A stretch of DNA of 64,000 nucleotides from Enoplolaimus lenunculus (Eukaryota; Nematoda; Enoplea; Enoplida; Thoracostomopsidae): contig JASANG010002476.1 in the NCBI GenBank assembly GCA_030248215.1, positions 1-64,000 of the forward strand, in the 5' to 3' direction. Positions 40,701 to 55,700 of the stretch are shown piece by piece. The position numbers were made by a program, and so were the translations under genes. Each line of letters begins with the position of its first letter. Positions within the stretch are counted from its first letter, which is position 1. The notes under the pieces are model-generated. The model made no database searches. It saw only the letters and a list, made by a program, of their open reading frames with translations, and was not told the origin of the DNA.

Positions 40701-43700
40701 TTACATTTTTTCTCACCTACACGGTTTTGACCATGAGAAGTTTGGTAATTTAGAATGTGGCGCGATACTTTTAGCGGTTTTAATATCGTTCGACGCCGTG
40801 CGTCATTACTCTCGAATTGTCGGTGTGCACTGCAGGAGTATAGTATATAGTAGCAGTTTCAGAATTCAATGAGTTCAGGGTTTAAATTTTGTTGATTACA
40901 AAGGTTTAGTATCACTTTGCATTTCTCATTGACGTATTTTTGTTATTTTTTGCAGTTCCGGGGCCTGTGGAAGAGTTGTACGTTAGCGAAGTTTTATTTT
41001 CTTCTGTTACGCTGTCGTGGATCCCTTCCCTGCATCCGAATGGCGTATTAAAAGGTTCGTGTTGTCATTAAATTTTAGTAATTTTTCGGTTAGTTTGTTT
41101 AATTTTGGCCAATTTTTTATAATGTTACGGCTGCACTAACAAAAATAACCTGTGACTATGTTGCACCATTTGGTCTATTATGCAAAGAAAGTAATATTAT
41201 GTAATTACAGTCCATCAGTTTAAAGTAATCGCCTATTGCCGGTTTAAAGTATAAATCATAATATATTAGTTAACGTGAACTTAATTTACTAAAATAGTGG
41301 AGAGATGAGAATACGTGCTATATTTTGTTGGCGTTACTTACAATTTTACGTTTATTGTGGCGAAAATAATTATACATCCAGTAAAGGGAGCGAAAATTAG
41401 TAATTTTAGGTTAAAAGTCGACTCCAACTCAAACGTAGTAAAGTGGTTTGCTGTTCAAGATTTTAGAGTTTAGGCAAAGTAGCATCAGTGGCAAAATCAC
41501 ATGGTGCTGTATTGATGTTAGTTTTAGATTACACACTGACGTACTGGGAAACCAATGGAACTAGCGGTAGCAAAGCTACTCGAGTTATCTTGCCTAATGC
41601 GACTAGCTATGTTGTCGAAGGGCTAAAGCCATCAACACGCTACACGTTTTCGTTAGATGCAAGCACAGTTGTAGGGCGTGGCCCTGCTAAAACGATCGAA
41701 CAGGAATCTGGCGTGCCTCCTGGTAGGTTTAGAGACGTAAAATGAGAGAAATCTTTTTACCTTGGCCATGAGTGATGTAGAAATTCCTGTTTCTGTCTTT
41801 CAAAACGGGAACCGTGTCAGGAATCGATTTTTTGTAGGAATTTCTTGTGGAATCTTGTTCTTAGGGACAACTTATTCTTGAAACTTCTTGTTGCATTGCG
41901 ATTTATGCTGTAAGGGATTTTGATAAGGACAGGGATCCACCGGATATAAATTTTGCCGGATACCGGAATCGGAGCCGGATAGTAACTTTTGTACTAGAAC
42001 CTTAGCCGGATGTTAACCCGGATATGGGAAATCTATATGTGCACTGTTGGAAGTATTTGAGTCATGCAAATATATCTATGGATTTAAGTTGCCTTGGATT
42101 TTTGATTCCGTGTCAGTGTACTCTTGAGGCGCCTAGAATTGCAGTCGCTGCAAAATATTTAGTATTTCAACATGTAGTAAGCAGGTTTATGATATTTGGA
42201 ACTACATCCACAAATATCCGGTAATCGGTACTTTTATACCGGAACCGGATACGGATGTCGATTTTTTGCCTGATATTAAACCGGAACCAAATATTCGGTC
42301 GATCTCTTGATAAAGATAAAGAATAGTGTTACGTTGTTCAGTAATGGAAAATTTTTACTTTTAATGTAAAATATTTTACAGATTTGTACGTATAATAAAC
42401 AGGCCTAAAAGATATTTGGAAGCTTACACTTACGATGTGAATCTAAGGCTAAACTTATTTGAACGCACAGTAAAGAACTACTAAATCGCAATGTTGGTTC
42501 GCGACAAATGTTGTTTAATGATTTGTGCGCTGGACATTCCTTACGTCTTATTTGAGGATTGTAGTATAAGCCTAATAATTATACAATTGCCAGGATGGTA
42601 AAGTCGTTTTGTATTGGGAGTATTTGGTTAATTTTTTAGAATTGCCCGGTGCACCGTCGAAGCTTAGTATAACAAATATTAAGCCCCGGTCCGTTGTCGT
42701 ACAATTCTTGCCAGGATTTGACGGCAAAACGCTTATATCGAAATGGATTATTGAAGGTAACATGCTGTGTCATTTGCTTTTGATAATTGTTTGGTTTTGT
42801 TCGTTACAGAATATATAGATAGTTTACTTTGAATAATATTGACACTGATATAAGAAAGCTAATTATAAAAGAACAATAAGATTTTCAGTATATAATTACA
42901 CTGCTAAGGGACTGTGTAACGGACATAATGTGTCTAAACAGCTTAAAGTCTCCATAATCGATATAATCTATTTAGTGTGGTTAGTGTTATGTTACACGGT
43001 CTTGGGTTCTATTAGTGAAACTGTTGTGAACCAAAATGAGGATGGCTGGGTAGGGTGCGACCGGATAACCAGATCTTGTATAATATCCTGCTAAAACCGA
43101 AATCGTGTTCCGGTATCTAATAAAAACCTGCTTGATACCAGATATTTACGGTGGCGGTATCAAATTTTATAAAACTACGTTTACACGTGCGCGTTCATAT
43201 TGAACATTTTGCTGCTTTAATTTCAATTCGAGGTCAAAATCAGACAATTTGCATGCAAGAATCGGTGATAAATCTAAAACACGAATATACAACTTATCTT
43301 ATATCTTACATAGTACAAAATGTACCAGCGCGAGGTTGGGTTTTTGCAAGAAGTAACGATAATTTTGACCGGAAGGAGGGTCGGGGGCATATTCAAATAT
43401 GTACACCTTGGACATATGAAGAAAAATTGCATTTGTAAAAAGTTTAAAAAAGCACTTTTACGCCTGTATAATACTAAAAGGTGTTCAAATTTAATGTTTA
43501 CATTTAGGCAAAATTGGTCGTTCAACTGTTTGGACACCGATTGCAAACGTGAGTGCGCCGCGTGCGAAATCGATAACTGTCAAAGGTCTGAGACCTCATA
43601 CAATGTACGTGATTCGAATGTACGCGCTAAATGTTGTTGGCCGAAGTCCACCTAGTGATCCATCTGAAAGGTAAATGCTTAGGCACTTTCAAAATTTTGA

Positions 43701-46700
43701 TACGAATTTAAAATTAAAATGGTTTTATTGTAAGTTGTTTAGTGAATTGAATATTTGAAAGTGATATGACTGTGTCACAGAAGTTATACTATGTTACAGT
43801 AATTGCTTAAAGCTAGTCACTTACAGTAAATTTGGGATAGGATAAGTATTTTGTGGTGGTATACTTGGGCGGCGCCATTTGTCTCCATGCGGTATCACAC
43901 GTGCCTAATTCGCATACGATACCGCACGATGAGACACAGTGACGGACGGCACCGGACGTCATCAGTGAGTGAGGTAGCTCGGGGACTTGCTGTATTTTCT
44001 TGGTGCGTGGTCATTTTTTTCTTATTTTGATTTCGGAATGATGTGATGGTGTATTGTTTTCGTGTTTAGATTTGAAACGCTCCAATCGCCACCGGAACAT
44101 GCACCGGCTGATTTTGCCGTTAACGCGCAATCATCTACAGCGCTCAGGGTTTCGTGGACAGTAAGTTTCAGACTCGTTCTTCTTAATACTTTTGGTTTAT
44201 CTTACAATCGCTGTCGCGTTAATAGTTAAGTCGAGGCTGAAATTCAGATCATACCCGAAATAATGAATTACGGGATCGAGTTGAATTATTCTTTTATAAT
44301 GACTGACGAAAAAATTGCAACAAGAAAAATGTAGCTTGGTCGGTTATAAGCAACCTGCCTAGATGAGTGTTGATGAAACTTGAAACCGTTTTAGCCAAGC
44401 CTTCACTGATATTTAATGGAAAACCCCGCATGGTGGCTGCGAGCTGTAAAATCGTGTAATTTTGCAAGTAACCTGGAAGAACCTGGAAATTTTCGGACTC
44501 CCAGTTCAAAATGGGGAAAAGCTGGAAAATCTGATTAAACGTGAACCGCAAAACCTGGAATTTTGATTAAAGGTTTTTGTTTAGATTTTGTATTTTCAGA
44601 TCTCCTTTCAACTAAGCAGCTTCATGATCCTAACCCACACACCACAATAGTTGAAACTATGTTATATATAATTCTTACAATGTGTCGCTGATAAAATTTG
44701 TTATTAATCCTCTAAACAAAACCTGGAAAATTTCAACAAATATCCTGGAAAAACTTGGAAAATGACTTGCGCATCAAACCTGACCCTGCTAGGCAAACCT
44801 TCCGACTATGACAGGATTATAACCCATACGTCTTTAAGTTGAGCCGCGTGATAGTGACCTAAGTAAAACTGGATCTCCAAGTGAAAATTTGTTGGCTTTT
44901 GAGTCTAGCTTTAGTTGAAATTCTATTTTGTAGCCGCTGCCTTCTGGTCTGTGGAATGGTGAACCGAAAGGATATCGGATATTCTATCGTCGGGTGGTAT
45001 TCAACGCTGCTCAGGATGCTCCTCTGTCGTCACAGGCAGGTGTTGCTGGCCAAGGCCAGCGGTACGTCCACGATACTGGCGACCGCGGACGAGTTAGACG
45101 CATTCGACAAATCATATCTGTTCGTCCGTCGCCAATTGCAGTTGTAGATGCCGACCGAGCGTCAAGTGCTGAGAGTCCAGTAAGTGCCTTGATTTTGGGG
45201 CCCTGAACTTTTTTTACGGAAAAAATACGGAAATGAAATTTCTCTAAGCCAAATCCGGAAGGCAAAAATTTCCGAAATTACCGGAATACTAGAACCCGAA
45301 CACTGATGCAACTCTAGAGCTTAAATGTTTTCCAACAATTAATGAATTTTATTTCTATGTAGAGGGTTAGTATCATTATAGTTATTTAATAGTTTTGGAT
45401 GAATGATTAGCCGCGTGAAGAGCATATTAGTAATTGGCGGTAGGTCATGTTACTACTGAGTCAGTAAATCATGCTATATCCAAATAAAAGTTAGATCCTG
45501 TGAAATTTATCGTTTCCGTTATTTTAGATTTGGCAAACTGCAGCCGTTGAGCAAGTCAACGTTGGGGAGTATCTATTAAGTTCATTGATTGAATTTACAC
45601 ACTATGAAGTTGTGATGGTCGCTGTTAATATTGTTGGTGAAAGTAACCGGACAGCGGTAGTCGCGGCGCAAACGTATCCTGACGGTATGTTTTCAAATTT
45701 AGAGTTTTATGTTTTTCGTAGAATTTTCAATAAAAATGAGATTTTGTTGATTACCTTGGTCGTTTGAAGTTCATTACTGGACCTTAATTTCAAACCATTT
45801 TCGATGTGTTATCAATTATAGAAGAATATTTTTTGCACTTTTTGACTGAATATGGGTTTTATTTAACTAATTCTGATACAATTAAGGTTCGCTTTGGTTT
45901 CGAAGGAATAGTATGCTGTAGGCTAAACAAGTCCCATTGCTACAGATTATTTATTATTGAAAAACTAAGTTTGTGGTTTCTGAAACATTTGGCAAAAATT
46001 TATTTTCTCAACATTTTTATATTAATTTGTGTTGGTTGCGTGTTTTGTTTCTGTGCTTTTTGCATAATTTTTTCCATGCTGGCAAGAAAAGATTGTTATG
46101 TAAAAAATCTGACTGCTTATACAGTTGTTGTCTTGATTACCGTTGGTGGATGTACCAGGTTTGTGAATCGTTTTAGTACCGAGCAAAGCTCCAGCTGCCG
46201 TCAGCGGCGAGTCAGATACATCAACATCGATCGTAGTTCGCTGGGTACCCATTTCACCGAACAATGCTAACGGAAAGTTGCTGGGATATACGTAAGTTGT
46301 GGCATGAAGGTTTGGTCTACATATTTAAGTTAAGAGGATTCTACATTATATTTTGTGAAAATTGTGTGTTAAATATATAAAAAATATATGCAAATAACTA
46401 TCGAGCATTAAATCTGGTCTGATTCAGTGGCAGCATCAACACTAGGTGACGTTTTGCAAACTTCTATTTTTCAAGTTGCTTATGAGGGTTTTGATTTTGA
46501 TACGTTATGTTTCCGTGCGAAAAGTAAATACTGCAATACTTCTAAAAATAGATTACTTTGTAAAATACAAACTTTGATGGACTACAGTCTTGGTTGGAAC
46601 TTGAGCATATTGTTTTCGTGAACATAAGCGTATATATAACACGTGAAAATATTTATAAAAATCCGCTTTTGGTGTTTCAAGGTACACGTCAACTAATCGA

Positions 46701-49700
46701 ATTGTCACAGACGCAGTTACCTCTGTCTCACTTTTGAAAGAGGGATTTGTTTTATTATTATGTGTTTTCTTCTAGGATTTGGTACGCAGCTGAACGAGAT
46801 GGTGTCCGTCATTCGGGTACAACGAAGACGCTCGCCGATGCGCAATCGTACAGAATTGAAGAACTCTACAAATACACCGTTTACCAGATTCAAGTTGCAG
46901 CGTACACTCAAATGGGTCCTGGACCAAAAAGTCAACCTCCGTTGAGAATTCGAACGTTGCAAGATGGTATGTGGTTCAATTTAATGTAGTTGCTGGTAGA
47001 TTCTGGAAATTGAACGAGTGTACTTGACTGGTGGTTTGAGTTGCCTTATGAAATGAAAATTAATTATGTGGAAATGTGTTAGACTGGAGCTATACTTGCG
47101 CCGGACGGGGCTACAAGTCATAAACAAAACATTTTATACAGAAGGTGATTTGTGGCGCTGTCTTTCAGTTCGCATACATCACATTAAAAATAGTCAGAAA
47201 GTCTAGCGCCCCATAATTTATTGTCTAACTGAAACGCAGTCACCGAAACTTTTTTACAAAATCAGAATACATTATTTCAGCCTAAATTTGGCAGCATAAA
47301 TTATTTCTTTAAACATTTATCCTTCAGCACCTGGGGAACCAAGCATGCTACACTGTCGTGCATTGGCACCAACCGAGGCTCGCATCAGTTGGCAGCCGCC
47401 TGTGTTTTCCAACGGTCGTGTGACACATTATGAAATCACGTATGGGTTGAATGAGGTCAGTTTGGCTTTGGTAATGGATGTGTATATTATCGGGTTTAAT
47501 GATTATGGTGATTTTCGTATCAGGTAAAATCACTATTAAAACTTGCATGTGTGTTTTCGATTGTGTGTAGCACCTATCGCTAATATTGCTACTGTATTGA
47601 AAAAGCTTTGATTTTTTAATGGTGAGTTATTTGGCACGTTTTTGCATTTAGTTTTACTTACTACGGTATGGAATTGCTGACAATCGGATTTTTGCACTTG
47701 CCGTATTTTAAGACTTTCTACTAGCTATAAAACGGTGTTACACACAATTGAAAATACGACTCGAGAAGTCTAAACCTATTAAGCATACTAAAACACTAAA
47801 TATTCACTAGTTTAAGCTTAAATTTACTTACTTAACTGCTAATGGCAATGTGAAAGTAGCCATGCAGTATTCGATACCATGGAGGCATCTTCAATTTTCG
47901 TAGAATGAGGTCTTGCTTATCATACTACTCGTCAGAAGTCTTATAAAAACCCCAGCTAACCTAACCGCAGTTCAGTTCATTTATTTCGGAATATTTGTCA
48001 TTTTTAGAGCGCTTACTCAGACGACGTACGCGAAACAATAAATGCGGATTTGCGCACATATCTTGCGCTGCGTTTAGCGCCACAGAATTGGTATCGGTTC
48101 ACGGTACGAGCAAAAACCGACGTCGGATGGGGCGACCCAGCGACGATCAGAGTTTTCACTTCGAGTTCAAAGGGTAAGTTGTGTACGATACAGGGAGCGA
48201 CAGAACATGCGGTTTCTGTTTAATATCCGGTAGAAATTCGTACCGGTAGGACACGCATATCCGGTTAAGATCCAGTTCCGGTGAAAAATTCATTGTCCGG
48301 CGCCAGTTCTGCTATCCGGACAACCAAATCATTTCGTTTCACGGTAGCACTAGCATAATTGCTGGCCTAGCGCGAAAAGTTTTTTGACATTTAACAGCGT
48401 GACGGTTATTCTAAGGAAACCTGTCATAACTCTGACGTTGTTGTCTATCAAGTTTCTTTTTTAATGGACTTAGCTTGCATGAGATTTGACTGATTCGAAA
48501 AAGTCATTATGGGTCTCATAATGTGTTCATTCATGTGTAGAAGGACGGTATTCTTTTTATATCATTTTTGTAACCTGAACATCGCCTGTAATACGAAACG
48601 TCGCATTTTTTTGCTTATGTGATCCTATCTATGAGAAGTAGATGCCACTAATGTGTTATTTTGTGAAACTGGGTAGTCAACCTACTTATTTTCAAAAAAC
48701 ACACTTCGAAAACCAACGCAGCCGAAACCATAAGTTCGAGCATTGCGTCTCAAGTATGTGGCAAGTGGCATTCTGTTATCAATAGGTAAGATTATCAGCA
48801 TTCTAATAAGCATGGTGCTTCTTGTCGGTCGGCGCCGTTCGATACCGAACGACACGGCAACTCAAATTGTTTATAAATTGATGTTCTGTACCATGCACCA
48901 ATTCACGTGCGTTGCTGTACGGTGCCACACAACATTGAAATTGTCAAAAAGTTCAGCGCCACTCTCCTAACTCTACTTTTTAAGTCCTCTCCTCAGTTAT
49001 TAGACTTGCCTTTGACAACCTATCGACACCTTATTGATTATTTTAGTGGCACCGTCTCCGCCTGTACGTTTGTTGCAAAATTTCGCATCTCCACAAAGCC
49101 CGGAACACATCGCACTATTGTGGACTTCGAGCACCGATTCTACGGCTCCTGACCGCTACTACGAAATTGAGTATCAGGCGGCGAATAAAGACTGGACGCT
49201 GTACTCGGAAGTCGTGTCTGGAAATGCTCGGAGCACTAAAGTGCAAGGGTAATGAGTCAAGTGGTTTGTAATATAATAACCAGTCTCAGTAGAACTAATT
49301 GAGCGAAGCTCGGACTTACTTACTTGTTAATCAGTCTAGTTAAACTTTCCAAACTTATACAGCACAAACGGATAGTTTGACTCACTTACTTTCCAATTAA
49401 TCTAATATGCACATTAGTTATTAGCTGACTATTTACTGAAATTAATAATCAGTGAAATAATTTATAAAGTCCTAATTTAGGCTTAACTATATGCGAATAT
49501 GCAAATTAGCTCTTAGTCATTTTTGAAATTATGCATTTTACTTTGGTCTTATCTAAGCGTGGACCAATGTGGTGCAGAGGTTGATGTGCGGCCCATGGCG
49601 ATGAAAATTTTTTCTTGCAATCTGGAAATGCGTAGCTTAACTCATAATGACAGTTTGGATTATGCAAAATTTATATACCCTGCATATACGTCGGCGCGCC

Positions 49701-52700
49701 GACACTTTAGAAATGTGGGTGTGCTGTATAATAAAAATTTTGAAAAAGAAATTCTTGCACAAACTGAAAAAGTATTAAAAAACGCTTTAAAAATCGCAAT
49801 TGGTTTTATGGCTGTCTCTTAAACCACACTCTGGTTACGGCCTTGCCAGCTTTTAATATATTTAAGACTCTCTCCCAATATGGCGTACAAATTTCGTATT
49901 CGAGCTGTGAACGATTTTGGCGAAAGTCGCTGGTCAGCCGAAAGTGAATGGATTAAAACGTTGGAAGATGGTAAGTAAAGTGTAATATTAATATGCCTAG
50001 ACTGTAAGTGTTTTTATGCTTTTACTTAGTCATTTCCCAATTAAGTTGTTAAGTAATGTAGGTAAGTGGTGCATATTTTAAAGAGGTTGGTAATGGTTTT
50101 GTGCTAAAATTTCGTATCAGCTCATTCAGATGATGAGGCATAGTAATTGAAACAAGGGCAACCTTGTTGGTACATGTGGTTTCTAAATGGTGAACATATT
50201 GAGTAGAATAAGTAATATGTACTTCTGTATACTATTCTGTTGTCATCCGCTTCCGGCGGAAACGCACTATTTTGATTCCGATAAGCAGGAATGTGCGGTC
50301 TTGCTTTAAAACCTGAGACCGATAATAGTAAAAACACGAGATCGAATAATGAAAACCGAAACTGAGCTAGGAAACTGAGACCGAGGTCGAATTTTCGAAT
50401 TTGAAAACGTACAGAAACTCAAAATCCGAGACCGAGACTAGTGCGACAGTTCGCTATTCCGTTGCACCTACTCGCCATGGTAACAAAACTTTACTGGTTT
50501 TAGCACCATCGGAAAGTCCAATCAATGTTCGAGCAATTCCTTTTGGTTCAAGTGCTGTTAAAGTATTTTGGCAGGTAAGAAAGCTTCGCGACCTTTAGCT
50601 TGCATCCAGTAAACAAACTTGTGCATGTAGCTGCTAATGTAAATCTGCTAGCATAGGTTAAATTGTAGGTTAGCTATTGCATATTCTATAAGAAGGTTGT
50701 ATCGAAAATATAGTTTTTTATTTTACTGAAACAATTTTCGTTCATGTAGGCAGCAAGTAAAATAAACTTAATACTGGTGGACCCAAGGGTGCACACATTT
50801 TTTGGCCTCGTAACAAGTATCACAATGAAAATGTTGCTGTATGACTTAGTGCTTCTGAATCCGCTGCTGTCTGTAATTTTAAAAATAGCTGTCCCAGTGC
50901 AGTACGCAGTGCTCGGGAATGAATTAAATCTCCGCTTAAACTGAAGCCTTTCGAGAGAACTGTTTGATTGTGCTGTTTATTTGTTTTTGTGTAAAGGTTC
51001 TTGTACTCTACAAACAACTGGGTCAAAACCTTATTTTCAGCAAATAATATTTTGTGTTTTCTATTTCCAGCCACCTCCTAGAAGCGCATGGAATGCAGAT
51101 TCGCTTGGTTACCGTTTGTTGTATAAACCATGGCAGAGCGATGACACATACCGGAGTCAAGAGTTACCTCTAGGAAGTTCGGATGCTGCAAATCCTGAAT
51201 TTTTGATCAGTGAACTGGAAAGGTATTTTATGAAGCCGATTAAATTCTTACTTTTCTGTTTTAGAGAACTTAGAAGATGAAAAATGTTCACGGTTGAATT
51301 GTGTCAGTTGAAATTAGGCAAAGTTTAGTCTATTGCGGATCTCGTATTCTATATCCTTAACTTATGCAGGTATTAAAATTTAAAACTGGATGGTTTTCAT
51401 TGCATTTCAGTACTGCGAAATTGCTTTCTTAGATTTTTATGTTTCGTGTTAGAAGTCTTGTTTCGTCTTAGATTTAAAATCGTACAGTTCGAATAACACT
51501 GATTAACAAACTTAAACATTCATTTTAGATTTAAAGACTATCTCGTGGTCGTTCAGTGTTTCAATCGTCAAGGGTCTAGTCCGTCTTCGAAGCCGGTGTT
51601 TGCGTACGTTGGCTATTCGATTCCGCGTAATTCGATCTCTAATTTGGCTGCTAAAGTGACCAGTTCAACAACGATAATGCTTAGCTGGGATCGATGGGAT
51701 TTTGACGAACCAATCAACGGTTTTAGGGTGAATATTTGCATGGTGGGGCATTTTAGAGGAAGGAAATTTTTGAAAACAGTTTCTGTCCCTTTCAAAAATG
51801 AAACGGCATGTTTTGAGACACTGCTGCTACAGTTATTTTTATACCGGCTTCCTACATTCGCGAGTAGATCTATATCAGTTAACAGTTTATCAGCTTGCTG
51901 TAGCACCAATTTCCTAGTACTGAAAGGTTTTCAAACCTTCAAACGGTCCGTTACACTTGCTTTGAAAATTTACGTAGACGTAGGTTGATTTGATGTAAAT
52001 GCAAAAACACGTGTTTAATTTTAGTTCTCGTCTCAACTTCCGGTAGTTCTAGCTGACGACATCTGTAACCAACTGATGATGATTTGAAATAAAACAGTTA
52101 TTTTTGTCACCGAACGTGTGGACGTGACATTTAAAAGCGTACCAGAAAAATTGCCATGAAATTTTCTACTTAATTTGCTACACAATCGTTTTATTATAGT
52201 TTGTTTCCTATCCGGTAAATTTGTTATCATAATACTATCAAACTATTTTTCAGCTACGATATGCAATTCGACTTAAGGAGGGTGTCATACCCGAGTCAAC
52301 AATTGAAGACGTAGTTGAGTCTGAATCGAATCAAGTTTCGTTGCGGGATTTACAAAAATTCACAACGTATTCGATTACGATGTGGCCGTTCAATAAGGCT
52401 GGCGATGGGCCCCAAAGCGAGCTGATAAAAACTACACTCGAAGATAGTAAGTTTTGTACTAGGATAATGGCCTGTATTCTCAAGTATATGTAGCAAGTAT
52501 CGCCGGCTGGTAATAGGCCTTATACCTTAGAATCGATGGGTGGTGGTCGATATTTAGCACATTTTTATCATTTGATTAACGTTACTTGTGTGCCAGTTTT
52601 GAGAACCGCCATTGCAGGGGTTCGTTAGTTTGAAAACCTACTGCTAACTAGTGTTAGGTGTTATACGCATTTGAGAATGGAGCAATGGTTCAACTGGCGT

Positions 52701-55700
52701 TGTTATTAAATTAATGCGGTTATGTGTCGATGAAAGTGGTCGCTTTAGGATTTTTATGTTTGAAGAGCGAGTGTTAACGTCTTTTTTGTCTGGCCTGGGC
52801 AACTGAGCTTTTTATGTTACGTAAAGGTAAGAGTAGTTTTAAGTCTTCATAAATACTGTAGACTCGGAAAATACAAAAAGGTAACAGATTGAAGGCAACG
52901 GTATTACAGTAATTTTAATTTATTTCTAAGTTTGAACGATCTCGATTTTAGTAAAGAAATGAATAATACAAAAATTTAAAAATTTGAAATCAGTAAGCCA
53001 ACAATGAGGAAAACGCAATATTTAATTTTTCAGAGCCTGGACCTGTTGGGAATTTGCGATTCACAGACATACTGCTGGATTCAGTAAATGTGACTTGGGA
53101 TCCTCCGAAAGTGCCGAACGGAATTATTACTGGATATCTCGTGACGTATGAAACATACAAGTTGCAAGAAGGTAATTTAATTAATAAGCTGTTGCAGGGG
53201 TGCCGGTAGGGAAGGTTTAAGTCTTAGCCATCCGCCCTTCTTTATCATTTATGTACTTTTCCAGTTGTGACACAAGAAGCTTCTTTTTCGAAATTTTAAT
53301 AGAACGTAACCTCCTTTTTTTCCAAAATTCTTCCCTGTGCCTCGGAGCTATTGGTCCGTAATATTTTACAATTGTTTTCTGAACTTTGCGAGTACCTTGA
53401 ATTTTTTTAGAACAGAAAGGTGTAAAATAAATGAAAATCCGTTTGGATTTGCACTAAGCTGCTTCAAATTTGAAAAATATTGTAGGTTTTGCATTAAAAA
53501 TTTACTCCTTCAGCGAAACATGCTACTAAAGAAAAATTATGGTGATGGAATAAACGAGTTTCATATTTTGTGATGTTTTAATTTTTTTCAGCTACTGATT
53601 AAGGACTTATTTGTTTTACTATTCAGCATTAGTCTAGTAGTGATAGTTTCTCGAAATGATTGGCTTTCTTATTTTATGATTAGAATTTATCAAAACAATT
53701 CAAGAAAAAGTGACTATGCCGTTTTTGCTTGCGGCGAATCTAGAAGAAGATGTTGCATACACGTTCTCGATCCGAGCGGAAACTGTTATTGGTTATGGAC
53801 CACCGATTTCTGGCAAAGTTACGGTTGGTCCGCAGAAAGGTTCGTTGTGATTATTTTTGCAACAGAATTTGTGTATTTTTTGAACATAACTTTCCAAAAA
53901 GTATTATTAATAGAGAATGTTGTGTCTATACTATAAACGCGCTGTCCATATAGCTTTAATGTAGCTAGCACGAAAATGGAAATTCAATTGAGAACGAGTA
54001 TGTTTTCCTCTGTATGCAGGTGTAAATGGTTGCGTTTGAATTTTGTTTGTTCGCAACCAGTCGAGTCTCGAGTCGCAATTGCTGGTCGAGATTTAAATCG
54101 TGGTTGTAACCGCGTTTGCATGCGACTGAAGATTTAAGACTAGGCAATCGCGACTGCAGTTGCGTTTACGTTTGGGCTACCCTTGTCGTACGGCGCCGTC
54201 TGTCACCTTGCGTCACCAATACTGCGCCGTTCGTCACCGTCCGTCGCCACACGTTATCGTATGTGAGTTATTAGCGTACGATACCGCACGGTGGCGGACA
54301 ACGCCGCACTGTTATAGACGGCGCCGTACGTTGATGCATGGTGTCAGACGGCACCGGACGTCTACAAAAGTATAGCGCAACCTTTATTGACCGGTTAACT
54401 AATGATTGCGATCAAAGCCATGATTTAAAACGCGATCACAATTGCACTTAGTTCTATCTGTAACTACATGTGTAATATTGTCTTCAGGATCTCCACAGCC
54501 GCCCCATCAACCTAATCTCGCTCGAGGATCAAATTCTGTAACGCTGACATGGCGTAATAGCAATCCAGGCAATGCACCAATTACGTCGTATATCGTTCAA
54601 GCCAGGATGGTCGGAGAAGAAGAACAACAGTTGTTGTTGCCACCGCCTGCCCCGACTTCAGACAGTACTCTGGTTATGAATCCAAACACGGACGACAGAC
54701 GGACCAAGCGGTAAGACGTGGAATTTGAGGCGTATTTTGATGCTATCTCAGTGTTCATTAATTTTAGTTGAAGATTTTTACTGTTCTTTTTTAAATAATA
54801 AAGTCTGTGAGAATTCAGTTTTCATAAACGGAGATAAAACGTTATAGTATAGTATTTATCACCAGTTAAGGACAGGGTTTCAAACAAAAAATAGTACGGC
54901 ATTTCGAAGCGAGAAATCATGCGCATATATGCAGCGAAGTTTTGCTACAGAAAGTAATATAAATTTTTTTATAAATTTAAAAGCTGGTTGGTAATGAATT
55001 AAAAAATTTATTTACGTTTAGCGGTATTTCAGATGTTTAAACTTCTGCAAAAATCATCTTTACTTTAACCAGTATTCTCAGATCGCTATAATATTTATCA
55101 CCTCAGTTATTCAGTGTAGGGCTCGAAATTTTATTTACCAGATATGTTTCAGTAATGTTGGCGACACTGCAAGTGCGGCTGCGTCTGGTAAATGGTTTAC
55201 GCTGACAAGATTGGTCGATCCTACACCGGAATACACGGTTGGCTTCGCCACACTAGAGCCAGGCGCTGTTTACCGGTTTCGAGTTATTGCTCGCAATCAT
55301 TTCGGTATTAGCTATCCAAGCGCGCCATCGGAGCCGTTTAGTGTGCCTGGTAAGCATGAGAGTTTCCATAGCGAACCTGCATTCTCAAATATGTGCAGCA
55401 GTTATAGCCAGTTGGTAATAGGTTGTGTAACTATTGAACTAAAGCATGAACCATTAAATGGTTGCATTTTGTCAATTTGCCACGACGTACAATGTGATAC
55501 ATTCTGAATAGTAATGTAATGTCAAATTCCTTTGAGAGATGGCAAAAATAGCACTTTTACTGTCTTTGTTTCCTGCGTGCTTCGCTTATTCTGTCCTTAA
55601 ATGAAGTTATGTCCATGAAATAAAATCTTGATTACACGTTGCTGTATAGTAATACTTCTGTTAAAACCAAAACTATTTTTGTCGCACTTTAATATAATAC

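Noticed and set aside
43320-43655. 111-codon frame across the exon 22 acceptor
   Set aside because: It overlaps exon 22 in a different frame; the FnIII-5 frame is clearly the real one.
46022-46270. Possible membrane protein from hydrophobic frames before exon 26
   Set aside because: T-rich intron text gives Phe/Leu/Cys-rich translation; the frame overlaps exon 26 in the wrong phase.
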